64,000 nucleotides of DNA from Takakia lepidozioides (GCA_030704615.1 CM060731.1:39556001-39620000), one strand, 5' to 3'; shown: positions 44,041 to 55,670, counted from the first letter of the stretch. Notes: generated by a model not told the origin, from the sequence alone. A program made the numbers and translations.

Positions 44041-44286
44041 TGGGCATGACAATGGTGGAATTGACAAGTGATCCAAGCTCTAGCTGATGGGAGCTCAACG
44101 CCATGGATACTTAATTGAAGATCATGGATTGCAGGAAGGCGAGTAACGATGGGGCTACTTTTGCACCCGGCCTCTTGATCTATTGACCTTAGATACTGGG
44201 ACATGTGCGATTAAAGACCAAACGATGATTTTATTGAGATGGATACTTGTCAGCTATCCGGTGTTAGAGGGACCTAATCACCAGCT

Positions 44287-44297
44287 AGGGGGGCGAT
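44287..44297 (+). other. Polypurine tract of family B
   Basis: AGGGGGGCGAT lies directly before the LTR start TGTGGCATAG at 44298, the usual place for the plus-strand primer of an LTR retrotransposon. Confidence 0.7.
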
Positions 44298-44752
44298 TGT
44301 GGCATAGCTTTCTAGGATTGTGTGCTTAGAATGTATAGTGGACAGCGATGTATGTTGTGGCACAATGCTTAGGTGCACGACAGCTGTCATGGTTTTAGTC
44401 ATGGTTAACTAGAATTACCTGCTTCTAGTTAACTAGGACATTTTGGATATTTATATTTGTATTTTGTGTGTTGGGACTTCATTTGGTCTCACATGCCAAG
44501 TGAGGTGTCAAACCTCACTTGGGACATGGGGATGGGTTTTCCCCTTGTGAGTGTTGAGGAGGGCTCATCTTCTTGTAGTTGAGCCTCCATGAGCCTCTCC
44601 CACCTCCATAGCTCTAGGTATTGAGAGGGAGTGTGGTGAGGGCTTTGTAGGGTGGATTCCTTTAGCAAAGGTGCCCTTGGCTTGACTTAGTTTATGAGAT
44701 TGAGTGGATTCATGAGTGGAGTGTTTCCATTGTGTGTTCACTTCCATTATCA
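44298..44752 (+). mobile_element. Family B gypsy LTR (3' LTR), with a second LTR start after it
   Basis: It starts TGTGGCATAGCTTTC and ends CCATTATCA. Much of it (about 44395-44752) recurs inverted at 61078-61441. It contains a stem-loop CCAAGTGAGGT-GTCAA-ACCTCACTTGG at 44496-44522. Immediately after its end, 44754-44829 repeats the first ~85 bases of the LTR, so a truncated second LTR copy is fused head-to-tail. Confidence 0.85.
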
Positions 44753-44829
44753 TTGTGGCATAGCTTTCTAGGATTGTGTGCTTGGTGGACAACGATGTAT
44801 GTTGTGGCACGATGCTTAGGTGCACGACA

Positions 44830-46379
44830 ATGCCATATAGCAGACCAAAGGGGAGAGTCCGTAGTTTTGCATTGGAAACCCTAAGCTATCCATCGCTAAA
44901 GAAGGCTGCCATTGTGCTTGTTTGAAAGGGGAGGACGTGGTGATATTGTCAAAGACAATGAATTTCCACCATCAGTCCTTAGGGCTCATGAAGCGGGGGG
45001 CCCATTTTCAGATCAAAACTGTAATTTGAGTTTCTGGATCTAACATACCAAGAACGTCTATTTTTTTTGGAGACATAGATATTAGATTCTGTTTCTGGGA
45101 AACATGCGGCGTTTTATTCTAATTTGAGCATTCAGCTCTCCGTTTGAAATTACAAAGAAGACGTTTGACTTCTTCGATCCAGTATGAATTAGATGTCTTG
45201 AATGGAAAAGAAAACCACATTATACTAGCCGAAAGAATCTAATTGGCAACCAGTGCCTTGCCAGTAATAGATAGATGTTTTGATTCCCACAAGACTAATA
45301 TTTTCTTAAGTTTGATGAGTGTTGGGGGCGAATGATATCTGCTGATCAGACACACCCCAAATGTATATCGTAAGAAAGATGTATGGAGTTCATATTGTGT
45401 ATGTGAGAGATAGAGCGAGATGGTTTGCTTGGGTGTCATCTTTTATGAGAGAGTGTGACAACCCTGATTGCAGAGCAATTGGAGGGATGCGATTGAACAT
45501 TGCAATATTGGAAATTTATATGTCAATGGATTGAATGGAATTGTTTGAATTATCAAGGTCGACCTAGATGCAAGAATGACTTACACATCAACATCATCAA
45601 AACTCATTATCACTAAATTTTTGTCTTCATTGTCTACATTTTTATCTCCCTTAGATGAAAACCAATGAGAGCTTCATCACTACGTAAGGTTCAATACAAT
45701 GAAGCAAATCTTTTCTTGTGACTTCTATGGCTCTCAAGGTTGGTTTGGTTGTTTTACCTTTATTGATAAATAATTTAGTTTAGAGCTTGTTGTTTTATCA
45801 TGTTGTGGCCAATATGGCGTTGTTTCTTAGTTGAATTGGTTTCTATGGATGGATTTTCCTATGTCTATTTTTAGTAATCATGTGTTGCGTCTTATATACG
45901 TATATGGTTTGGTTTCATTTTTGTAGGATCTTCACTGATCCATTCGATGTTGTGCACCAACATGAGTTATACTTTAGATATGATGAGAAACACAGATGTG
46001 TAAAGGTTAATGTGTGAGATATTAGTAGTGTATATCATGGTCTCTAGTTTTGAGTTTTATGAACCCACAATAAACAACAATCACAAAGCTCTCGAGTATC
46101 ACATTCTTATGGAATTGATCTTAGCTTACAAATTTATTGTAATATTAGATGAACTAACATTAGAATCAGTACGTGGTGATGTACCATAATGTGTGTTTGC
46201 ATTTCCTTCATAAAAACATGGAACTGGCCGTAATATGACAATTTTTAATAGAATGCAGCCATTCATTCACCATAGGTTTCATATGGGGAAATTGTAACAA
46301 TGGCTTACATCTTTTTGACATTGATGCCAAAAAGAGGAGCCAATAAAATAAAGCTTCTCATTGAAAGATAATAGCGTCT
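44830..46379. other. AT-rich intergenic sequence, no gene seen
   Basis: Short frames only. No repeat boundary or domain recognised. Confidence 0.4.
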
Positions 46380-46399
46380 TCAATGCGCACTCGTGTGCC

Positions 46400-46965
46400 T
46401 GTGGCGGGGCCTGGGGTGGTGAAGGCTGGGACGCCCCTTATACCCGTCGGAGGGTCTACTGCTTGGTCTGCCGGGCAAGCAGATCTGCTGTTGAGTCTAC
46501 CGGGCAAGCAGGTCTGCTGCGGTAGGTCCCAACCAAGAGGGGACCTGCCTACAGACTCTGGTAATGCACATAAAACATTAGTTATTTCCAAGGTTTGCAA
46601 AAAGTAGCGGGTAGTGTGGTGATTAAGAGCACTGAATATTGAGCATGAGGTTTAGTGTTCAGTTCTTGTCAGGTGGTAATGCGTGTTATTAAGTATATCC
46701 TTTGTATATTGGTTCTTTCTGAAATTTTCCTAAGTCCTTGTTCTTCTACGGCGGCGGACCTTCTAGCAGACTCTACAAGTGGACTCACCTTCCAGCGGAC
46801 TGGGCAGACCATCCAGCGGACTCACAATCCACTCTGCACGTAGAGTGGACCCTCCAGCGGACTTTGGGTCCCGTACTGGACTCTGGAGAGTTAGTGGACC
46901 CTCCAGTAGACTCTGCAGAACAGACTAAACTATCCAATGGACCCTCCGGCGGACCATGTGGATGG
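46400..46965. repeat. Degenerate short tandem repeats (CCAGCGGACT and GGGCAAGCAG motifs)
   Basis: Around 46470-46525, CCGGGCAAGCAG followed by CTGCTG occurs twice. From 46755 to 46945, variants of GTGGACCCTCCAGCGGACT recur about eight times with changing spacing. A weakly tRNA-like stretch (TAGTGTGGTGATTAAGAGC near 46612) separates the two; its B box is poor, so it is not called as a SINE. No gene. Confidence 0.55.
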
Positions 46966-47170
46966 GCGCTGGGCTTATGAGCTGACGTACTGGCGAGCCC
47001 ATAGGCGCATTGGAGATGCTATTATCTTAAAATGAGAGCTTAAAATCATCTTTGTTAAACCATTGTCTCAGTTTAGTAAGAACTTATCCAAATGGTGTAA
47101 CCTTTTGACTGGGCCTTCAAGTGAAATTCTGACACCTACAAATGAAAGTGTTTTCAAAAAAAAAAAACAC

Positions 47171-48090
47171 ACATCAACCCATAATTTCCCAAGCAGTAGT
47201 TGTCTTAATGGGAATGTTTCTAGCAACTGAAGATGCTATCAGATTGGGATGACTTCCAAATACGGGCTCTCTCTTAGCCAGCCTCTCCCTAAAAACAAAA
47301 TGTTTGACGTGGGCAATTTCCACCAATGATCATTTACCATACATACAGAATCATATAAATATAAAACATATGATTACCATACAAATAAAAAATATTAAAA
47401 AAATAATTTACATCAGCCCATAATCTCCAAAGCTGGTAGCCGCCTTAAGGGGAGAAAATGGTGGCATCTAAAGATGTTGTCAAATTGGGACGTTGACTTC
47501 CTAACAAAAATTGCAGATTCCCTCTCAACCAGCCTCTCCCTAAAAAACAAAATGTTTGACATGGGCAATTTCCACCAACGATCGTTTACCATACATACAA
47601 AATCATGTAAATATAAATCATAGGATTATCATACAAATAAAATGTTCTAAAAAAAAGTCAATTTACATCAGCCCATAATCTCCATAATCTCCAAAGTCGG
47701 TAGCCGCCTGATGGGGAGAAAATTGTAGCATCTGAAGATGCTGTCAAATTGGGATGACTTCCAAACAAAAATTGTGGATTCCCTCTCAGCCAGCCTCTCC
47801 CTAAAAAACAAATGTTTGACGTGGGTAATTTCCACCAACGATCATTTACCATACATACAAAATCATACAAATATAAATCACATGATTATCATACAAATAA
47901 AATGTAAAAAAAAAGTCAAATTACATCAGCCCATAATCTCCAAAGCTGGTAGCCGCCTTGAGGGGAATATTTGTTGTCGGATTGGGATGACTTTCAAATA
48001 AAAATTGCGGATTACGTCTCATCCTCTCCCTAAAAAAGCAAAATGTAGGACGTGGGAAATTTCCGCCCATGATCATTTACTTTTTTCGCT
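47171..48090. repeat. Tandem array of a ~240-258 bp unit, nearly four copies
   Basis: Units start with ACATCARCCCATAAT at 47171, 47410, 47665 and 47923 (spacings 239, 255 and 258). Each contains CCAGCCTCTCCCTAAAAA (degenerate in the last unit), TTTGACGTGGGCAATTTCC or close variants, and a TACCATACATACA segment; the last copy is shorter and most diverged. No coding frame crosses the array. The origin could be tandem duplication of part of a transposon. Confidence 0.9.
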
Positions 48091-48359
48091 GGGACTATAA
48101 AAATATATATGTATATATATTGACTGGACATAGGGAAGGGAAAATGCTGCTGGAGCCCCACTTGAACTCCTCCTAATCAATGCTTCACTCAGACCCCACA
48201 AATTGCAAGTAAATTTCTCAATACTAAAAACTTTTGGATATTGTAGGGCATTAGCACGGTACCCACACATCTACCGATTTGGAAGACAATAGGAATAATG
48301 TAAGAACTTAATGGGCGCATGTGATCTGAGAGTACTTTCGCCGGATTCCGCGAGTGGGT

Positions 48360-48500
48360 TGCAAGCTGTGGTGGGTAGCGTGATGGTAAGGTGATAGCAA
48401 TGGAGGCGGTGAGGTTCCAGGTTCAATTCTTGATGGTAGGCTCTAGCAGTGCAACCCCGGTTGATGCTAAAACCCTAGAAGCAACCAGACAGTTCTTTTG
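48360..48500 (+). mobile_element. tRNA-derived SINE-like sequence
   Basis: A box TAGCGTGATGG at 48376-48386 and B box GGTTCAATTC at 48420-48429, spacing about 34 bases. The 3' part runs into the end of the retrotransposon frame at 48516. No target duplication or tail was identified, so boundaries are approximate. Confidence 0.55.
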
Positions 48501-48515
48501 GAGGGTAAGTTTTTT

Positions 48516-49180
48516 CTAGCCTTCAACCTCAAGGAAATGACATGTAGGGCAAGCAAAAGCTAAGCCTGTAGGTACTATGCGCTGAGAAAAAGCAGGGATA
48601 CTGAAGTCAACTGGAGAACGTAGCAACATGGTATTCTTTGCCACAGGCACGGGAGGTCTAGACTTCTTACCTGGTGGAGGGAAATGCCATTGGTACAAAT
48701 TATCACCAAGTGGTTGGAACTTGCTGAATCTGGCCCAATTATAATGCAAACCCACTTGCTCCTTCATCTGCTTAGCTTGAAGCTTGAGACGAGAATAGTT
48801 GGCCATAGAGGTCCCAGCGGCAATAGTAACACGGCTTAGACTCACCTTGTAAGGTTGCCCCTCACCATTGTGAAGGCACATCAGATTGTTCACGATGTCA
48901 ATGCTGGCCTCTACACCCTTCATCCAATCCAGTCCTAGCAAAATTTGTTCACCCATGGTGACAATGCAAGTCAGCAAGACAGTTTTCCCACTAATGCGGA
49001 TAGACAAGGTGACCAACCCTATGGGTTTATATGCCGTGCCATCAGCTATGGTAACCTCAAGGCCACGAGCAGGGCTAATCTTTAATCCAAGAATGCGAAT
49101 TGTACTAAGTGGAATGGCAGACATGGTACATCCAGTATCAATAACACATTGAAAGGAAAGGTGGCCCACATGACATCCAT
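48516..49180 (-). CDS. Second aspartic protease-like domain fused after RNase H
   Basis: In the same uninterrupted frame as RT and RNase H (start of that frame at 50054), residues ~300-395 read like a retropepsin: FQCVIDTGCTMSAIPL (catalytic DTG, D306, about 49139), EVTIADGTAYKPIG, then EQILLGLDWMKGVEASID, the usual DVILG-DWL partner motif. About 115 residues follow with YNWARFSKFQPLGDNLYQWHF and PPPGKKSRPPVPVAKNTM, unrecognised, ending in TAG at 48516-48518. The normal gypsy order puts the protease before RT, and a first protease is present upstream (near 52745). This could be a recombination fusion of two elements; the domain itself looks well preserved. Confidence 0.72.
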
Positions 49181-50560
49181 GCCACCGAACTCCAGTATCA
49201 TCATGTTCGCTCGTGCATGGATTACGACTCAATCCATCTGCATCCTGATTGACAATACCGGCTCGATGCACCACCTGAAAGTCGTATTCTTGAAGCATAA
49301 GTGTCCACCGTGCAAGCTTCCCTGTAAGCTTGTCTGACTCCATCAACCACTTCAATGGTTGGTGATCCATGACAAGGGTGAAGAGATTGCCATAGAGGTA
49401 GCATCTGAAATGTGCCACTGCCCATATCGCAGCTAGACACTCCCCTTCATCGGAACTATACTCCGCCTCGGCATCATTGTTTGAGTGGCTAGCATATGCC
49501 ATTACGAACTCTCTTCCCTCATCATCCATCTGTGTGAGCACTGCTCCAATCCCCAGCATACTCCAATCCGTATGTAGCTGGAAAGGCCGCCCCCGAATAG
49601 GCCGCCTCAGAATAGGTGCAGAAGTCAATCGAGCCTTGAGTTCCTCAAAGGCTTCATCCTGCTCCTCCTCCCACTGCCACTCCTGACCCACCTTGGTCAA
49701 CTTAGTAAGAGCCTTTGCAATGCTGCTAAATCCCTTGACAAACCGTCGATAGTAGTTTGCCAACCCCATGAAAGCACGAACTCTGCTAACATCTATGGGG
49801 CATGGAATGCGTGCAATAGCCTCCACCTTCATCTTTTGAATACCCAATCCTCCAAGGTATATCATGTGGCCCAGATACTCAATCTGGTTGTGGAAGAATT
49901 TGCACTTCTTAGGGTGCGATTTCAACCCATGCGCTCTCAAATGCTCAAACACCACCTGAAGGTGTCTCTCATGCTCCTCAACAGTAGCACTAAAGACGAT
50001 GTTGTCATCAATGTAACACCGGGCAAAGTCTAGTCCCGCGAGAATCCTATCCATAACCCTCTAAAACTCTGCAGGAGCATTCTTCAACCCAAACGGTAGG
50101 AAGCGCCATTGGTACAAGCAATCCTTCCCATGTTGGTCAATCCCCCATAATGCCGTCATTTGCTTGTCAGCCTCTTTGATTAGCAACTGGTGGTAACCGG
50201 ATCGCAAGTCCAATGTGCTGAACACCTTCGCATGCCCAATGGCATCAAAGATTTCTTTTGGAGTTGGCATGGCATGGCATATCTATCGGACTTAGTCTGA
50301 CGGTTCACAGGACGATAGTCCCCACACATCCTTCTTTCTGTCCAATTTCCATAGATATCTTTCTTAGCTGGCATCACCGTTGCTGAGGCATACTCCCCGC
50401 CTGACAACTCCACCAATCCAGCTTCGAACAACTCCATAGTCCGTGACTGGATCAATGACCTCTCCATGTCACTATACCGGTAAGGCCTTCGAAAGATTGG
50501 CGTGTCACTTGCCAAATCAATATGAATCTCCTGGCCCTTCAAACTCCCCAAATCCTTCAA
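49181..50560 (-). pseudogene. RT and RNase H of the methyltransferase-bearing gypsy element
   Basis: RT begins at about 50560 with LKDLGSLKGQEIHIDL-type text; RRPYRYSD and CGDYRPVNRQTKSDRYAMP follow. A small frameshift near 50270 leads to FSTLDLRSGYHQLLI, and a TAG sits at 50061-50063. The long frame from 50054 continues: YIDDNIVFS (active site), HPKKCKFFHNQIEYLGH, FMGLANYYRRFVKGFS; then RNase H with LHTDWSMLGIGAVL (D163), YSSDEGECLAAIWA, VMDHQPLKWL (D230) and NQDADGLSRNP (D271). All key acidic residues of RT and RNase H are present. The integrase expected next is absent here; a matching family B integrase lies inverted at 42.4-44.0 kb. Confidence 0.88.
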
Positions 50561-51074
50561 ACCAAAGGCAAAGCAATTTCTATAAGCCCTTAGAAATCGT
50601 TGGATCCTCCATCTCTCTCCTCCGGTGACTGTAGGTCCAACATCTGGTTCCCAATTATCCTCAGTGACTGCAACCTTGGGTACACTAGGCTTGGAGGTAG
50701 GAGACGAATCCTTTGGTTGCTAGATAGCAACCTCTTGGGCCTTGTCCGCCCAATCTGACTGTGGCGTAGCCACCACTTGCTCCGCCATTGCCACCTTGAG
50801 AACATCATCTGAGCAAGAAACATTCTCAACCTCTTCAAAAACCTTGGCTACCTTGGCCTCCAACTGATTCTCAGTCCATGGCTCTCCCCACTCCTCTTAC
50901 TGCTGCTTGAGAGATCTAATGACTCTCTCTTTGCGCATCTCATCCCACATCTGCCATGGGTGTTTGCAACCCACGATCCTGTGCTCGCCCCCGCTCACTG
51001 CCTCCACCATCCCGGTTGGCAGAGATGGTGCAATATCCAATGGAAGTGCAGAAGTAGCCACCAATGCTTGCAAT
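50561..51074 (-). other. Linker between methyltransferase and RT
   Basis: Coding-like in the minus frames (QLEAKVAKVFEEVENV, AMAEQVVATPQSDWAD and similar) with stops near 50720 and 50897. No domain is recognised. It connects the methyltransferase end to the RT start, so it probably belongs to the same polyprotein. Confidence 0.5.
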
Positions 51075-52060
51075 CTCCATTGCTCAGCCATGCACAAGCC
51101 AATGACCCATGTCAAGCAATTGAGATCAATTGCCTGCCCCAACACCTGACATTGTGATGCCTCTGACAGAGCTGGCACAGCTGTAGTGCCCGTGGCAAAC
51201 CCCATTGCCCGCTCGCGCTCATCCGCATTGGGCCCCACCAATTGCTGTAACACACTGTCCCAAATCAACCCAGGACCATTGTCTCAAAAAGCATGACACG
51301 AGGGAAAGCTCATGAGCGTAGGCAAGGCTGTACGTGGCTGCCCCACTCAATTGACCACTGCTAGAGGTGGATGGTCATCATGTCGTACCCTCTGCGGTTG
51401 CCTCCCTTGGTCCAAAATGCCCTCAACCGTGAGATTGGGTGGCCGTTGAATGGAATCATATGCTCTCTTGAGCAGCTCTGGTGGTGCAAGGTTGGTCCAC
51501 CACAATCGAGGTCGATGCGCGCGTGATCCCACCGCTGCTGCACCAATAGCACCGCCGATCCAATCCAAGACCGCACCTGATGCACACTGGCCATAACCCT
51601 GGCCCGAGAGTCCCCCATAAGAAGAACATTCTCCAAGATATAGGCTAGAGGTTGCACTTGCCTCGTCTACAAGTCACGCAACACTCTCAACATCTCCCAA
51701 AACAAATGCAATCGTGCATCATGCAAGCCATTCCCATGACCTGCGGGAGAGTGTCCTTGGTAAGGCCATCCAGCTATCACCAAGTCAATGGCACCATGCC
51801 AGTCCAAATCATCCGCCCCCAGCAAGGTAATGTCTGCTGGCAAGGCCTTTTGATACCCTTGAATTGCTGAGAGGGGCAACAACTCAGGATATCGGTGTGT
51901 GAGCAAGACGATGTGGCGCATAGAAATACGCTGAGCTATCTCATCCTTCTCCACATACAAGTACTTGCGTACTTTTAATCCCTGTTTGCAACACTCCTGC
52001 AAGCCCAGTGCTCATGCCTTCAAACATGTCTAGCAAACAAATCCCTGAGTCAGGTGGTTG
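51075..52060 (-). pseudogene. C5 cytosine DNA methyltransferase domain in a gypsy polyprotein
   Basis: About 330 codons with methyltransferase motifs in order: motif I SGICLLDMFEGMSTGLAGVL (about 52050-51990); KYLYVEKDE; motif IV AIDLVIAGWPYQGHS (51762-51760 encodes Tyr where the catalytic Cys of PCQ is expected, a TGC/TGT-to-TAC change); GLHDARLHLFWEMLRV; motif VI AYILENVLLMGD; motif VIII VGSRAHRPRLWWTNL; and motifs IX/X SADERERAMGF-like (here NADERERAMGFATGTTA) and CQVLGQAIDLNCLTW. This resembles DNMT3/DRM-like catalytic domains. Breaks: a one-base shift in an A run near 51978, TAG at 51667-51669, a frameshift near 51555, and TGAs at 51347-51349 and near 51285. An intact relative could methylate cytosine in host or element DNA. 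This copy is dead. Confidence 0.88.
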
Positions 52061-53875
52061 CCAGGTAATGGGCACCGTATTCAAATGAGTTAACTGAGGA
52101 GGTCCAAGTGATGTCACTGAAATCCCCTCACTCACCAATGGATAGGCCTCCTGCCATGCTTGGTGCACACATTCGCCTGCTACTCGATGCAAATTCCCAA
52201 CTGTACCCCACAGTGGAATATGAACAGGCACATGAGGAAGCAAATCAGCCTTGTATGCCAATTGTTTGTCTTCATCAGGTGGTGGCCTATCATCTGCATG
52301 GTTATTGTCCTCCAAGAGCTCACCACCCCAAGCCACCACCCCTGAGAATGCAGCCATTGTGGGCATCATGTTCCTATGATCCACTGCTACATTCCCAATA
52401 AACCGCACTGGGAGCAGTGCACGCCGACCATCCCCTGACTGCCATTCCGGCCTGTAGGATGCCATTTCCTCCCAAAAGTCCAAAGTAAAGCCCATCAAGT
52501 ATAACAGAGCCCCACCAACAAGTACATCATAAGACATCGCATCCGTAACAATGGCTTTAGCTCTCATGACAGAGCCATCTGTAGGATGATCTGGCAGCAA
52601 TCGAATGAAGAGCTCATGGCGTGTAATCCCTCGTGCCTTCTCTGAACTGCCCAAAGATGTTTGAATTTGGAAAGGGCAATGCTCCAAATCCGCCTTTGTA
52701 AGATCCAAGCCTAAAATTGCTGCTCTCCCCAACATCAATGGCTATGCTCCCGAGTCCAACAAGACCCGCAGTGGCCTATACCTCCTCTCGGCTGGGCCAC
52801 CCAACTGAAACACACCATCTTGATTGTCCACCAGGACTACCCCAGGAGTCACCATACTATGCTCAATGGCTGGTCTAGCTGGCAACTCTTGCAACCTTGC
52901 AGCTGCCGCTTGCCATGGCGCAGCTGTGGCTGTTTTCGCCCTTGAATCCAGGGCATCCATGCACTGCACCTGATCCGCTATCCCCGCAAATAGTGCCGAT
53001 GCATCACCACTCTCACAGAGTGCAGTTGTCAGTCTAAACACTGCAGCTGGCCGCATCCCCGACATTACAATTATCGTGGCAGAAAACAATGGAGCTTGAC
53101 AAATTTCCGTAGCCGCCCCCAACAATGTACTAGCTGCACCTTGTTTTGCAGCACCACCCACTGGCATTTCCCGAGCCACACCAACTCTCCCCAATGACAC
53201 TTGTGGCTCTACCTCTGACACACTTAGGCGAGCGGGTGCCATCGATGGCATAGTTGGCACTGTCTCAGCCAATGTGAAAGACTGTGGAAGCCTTGTCTGC
53301 CGACTTGCTTCCCCTCTTTGTGGATCAAAATCCACATCCGCTCCTCTTGGCTCAGGAGCACGCGTTGCTGCTCGAGTGACAGCAGCTGCAGAGTCCACAT
53401 GCAATGGTCCTGCAAGTGCGGCTCCACACATGAAGCCCATGCCAATCTGGTTTTTCCTAGGCATAGAAGGTTGTGCAGGTGGGGCTGGAACCTCAGGCCT
53501 TAGGGTTGGCGCAACATGAGTAGTGGCCATGGTAGGAAGACGTTGCTCTAGCTGGGCAAGCCTATCCACCATGTCTTGGTCATGACCTTGACCTTGACCC
53601 TGTGCTCCTTGGTTTTGGTTACGACCTCCACCACGACCTCTGCCTCCTCTACCTCTCTGGACTATATTGTCTCGTCCTTGGCCACCATTGTTCCTTTGGA
53701 ACTGGCTTGGCCGTAGCTCAGGATGCAAGTCATAACAATGGGCCTCTTGATGCCCATATTTGCCACAATGCCCACACTGTAGTTGTGTAGGCGGTGCCTA
53801 TGCCGGCCCTTTGCCTCTCTCCGGGCAATCTCTCTTAACATGGGGTCCTCCACAATCCCAACATGTCACACCCGA
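52061..53875 (-). pseudogene. Nucleocapsid knuckles, linker and first protease of the same polyprotein
   Basis: Continuing from gag in the same frame after a TAG at 53876-53878: two CCHC knuckles, CWDCGGPHVKRDC and CGHCGKYGHQEAHC (53865-53745), with a TAG between them. A Gly/Arg/Gln-rich segment and a ~280-residue Ala/Pro-rich linker follow. The protease then reads RVLLDSGA, a TAG at 52742-52744 (fits Gln CAG to TAG), PLMLGRAAILGLDL and SYDVLVGGALLYLMGF. About 150 residues with WQSGDGRRALLPVRF lead into the methyltransferase. Retropepsin cleaves the polyprotein. One frame is kept from gag to the methyltransferase start apart from three stops, so this was a single gag-pol product. Confidence 0.82.
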
Positions 53876-54773
53876 CTATTGTTGGCCTGAGAATGAAGGA
53901 AGTGACCTCTGCAATTGAGATCCTCTCTGTCCTTCCCTAGGCTTCACCTGAGCCCCCTTGTTGCTTTGAGCACGTTGGGGTAGTGGTTGTTGTTGGCTAG
54001 GAGCCCCACTTCGTTGTGTCTCCTGACCAAACCCCACCATGACCACTCGCTCCTCCACCATATTGAGCTCTATCCGCTCTGCCAGCAAAACCACATTTGC
54101 TAAGGTGGGTTGGTCCACTTGTAGGAGGGTTGCATCCGACACACTTCTCCTCAGCTCCTTGTCCAGGATCCCATACCAGAACTGGACTGCCTGAGCTTCT
54201 GTAACCCCTTGGGTTACATTTATCAAGCGCCTCATGCGAGTGTAAGCATCCCTCAAACTCTCGGCAGGCTTTCGTTGGAACTCTTGCAAACTCCGCAATT
54301 TCTCCGTCCTTATCCCCTGGTAGTTTCTCCTTAACTCCTTGAAGAACTCCACAACTGGGTTAAAGGCAGGCACGGGTGTTGGTGCTGCAGCAGGAGCTTG
54401 GGTGGACTTCCCAGCTCCTGTTCCACTTGACGTCCCACTGCTGCTTGCAGAAGCTGCCGGTGTAGCTACCGGTGTCACCACTGCCCTTGTGCCTCTAGTG
54501 ATGGAGACATAGTCAGGTGACCAATACACCCGCCATTCCTCAATCTCCACCTCATGTCCCCGCCTAAACTCATGGTAGTCATCCATGGGCGGCCCCTCAA
54601 GGTGTTGCAACAGCCCATTCCATGCCATAAAAGGCGTAAACAGTTGTGGATTGCGCATCTGCTGCAAATCACACCAACTATCAAACTCCTGTATGAAATC
54701 ATCAAGCTCGATGGTGCCCACAGCTCCAGAGTACCGACATGGCCCCTTGGTAGCTCCATACATTTCCTCCATC
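53876..54773 (-). pseudogene. Gag of the methyltransferase-bearing gypsy, main part
   Basis: A 298-codon frame: IELDDFIQEFDSWCDLQ, FMAWNGLLQHLEGPP, a Ser/Thr/Ala/Pro-rich spacer, then a capsid-like part with LRSLQEFQRKPAESLRDAYT, MRRLINVTQGVTEAQAVQFW and LDKELRRSV. The N-terminal part is displaced by the CACTA at 54774-58515 and resumes at 58516. Capsid role by family. Confidence 0.82.
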
Positions 54774-55250
54774 CACTACAAGAGATGAGCGTTTTTAGGA
54801 CTACGGATTTGGCGGAGTCATAAAAACGGCACTAGGTGTACGACTACAAAGCGCTGAAATGCGTTGCAGTCATAGTTTTACCACTTTGTAGTAATGGATA
54901 TCACTACATGACTCCGGAAAGTTTAGGGAGCATTGGTCAAACATTGTTGACCATGATGACAGGGATGGTTTTATGACTAGTGTGATATCTTTGACTACAC
55001 GTGACGTTTCATGGAATCTTGTGACTCCATGACTGAAGATGGTTTTACAGCTCTATTTATACGACTACATCCCTACACGTGTCATTTTGAAAGTACATAC
55101 ATGAATGTATTCATCCATTTGATAAGTTTATCCATCGATGATATGGCATGTAAACTTATGAGTCCCTTACTGCAAATTGTTTCATAACTCTATATATATG
55201 ACTACATCATTACACGTGTCATTTAAAAGGCACATACATTAATGAATTCA

Positions 55251-55670
55251 TCCAATGGATGGGTTCATCCCTCCGCCTATACGGTGTGTCGATTTGATAT
55301 CTGTTCAATAAATTGGACCTGGATGGACGTGGCTTAATAAGCATCGCAAGATATATGAAATTAAAATACGCAATGGTCATGGTTGTACAAGGCTAGATCA
55401 TGTGATGGAAATTATTTTGAATCGTTAGATTTTACAGGATCTAACGGTCTAGATTGTATAAGATCTAACGGTTTAAGATTACACCGCCGAACTTTACATC
55501 GGGCTGGGACTTAGGCTTTTTTGTCTCCTGCGTTTCACCATCTATTTGATGTTGTGTCATGTATGCAAGGGCGTGGGATGGAGGCTTTGCAGACCTTCCT
55601 ACTCTTGAGAAAATGATGCAGGAAGGAGAAGAGGATGAGGAGAGGAGACGATGCTACCCCTGCCAACCAG

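Noticed and set aside
47171-48090. CRISPR-like array
   Set aside because: The repeats are ~250 bp, diverged and without unique spacers, in a plant-type sequence.
42430-50560. Treating the plus-strand integrase-PHD and the minus-strand methyltransferase element as one proven element
   Set aside because: They share an LTR family and complement each other, but opposite orientation and missing joins leave this as inference only.
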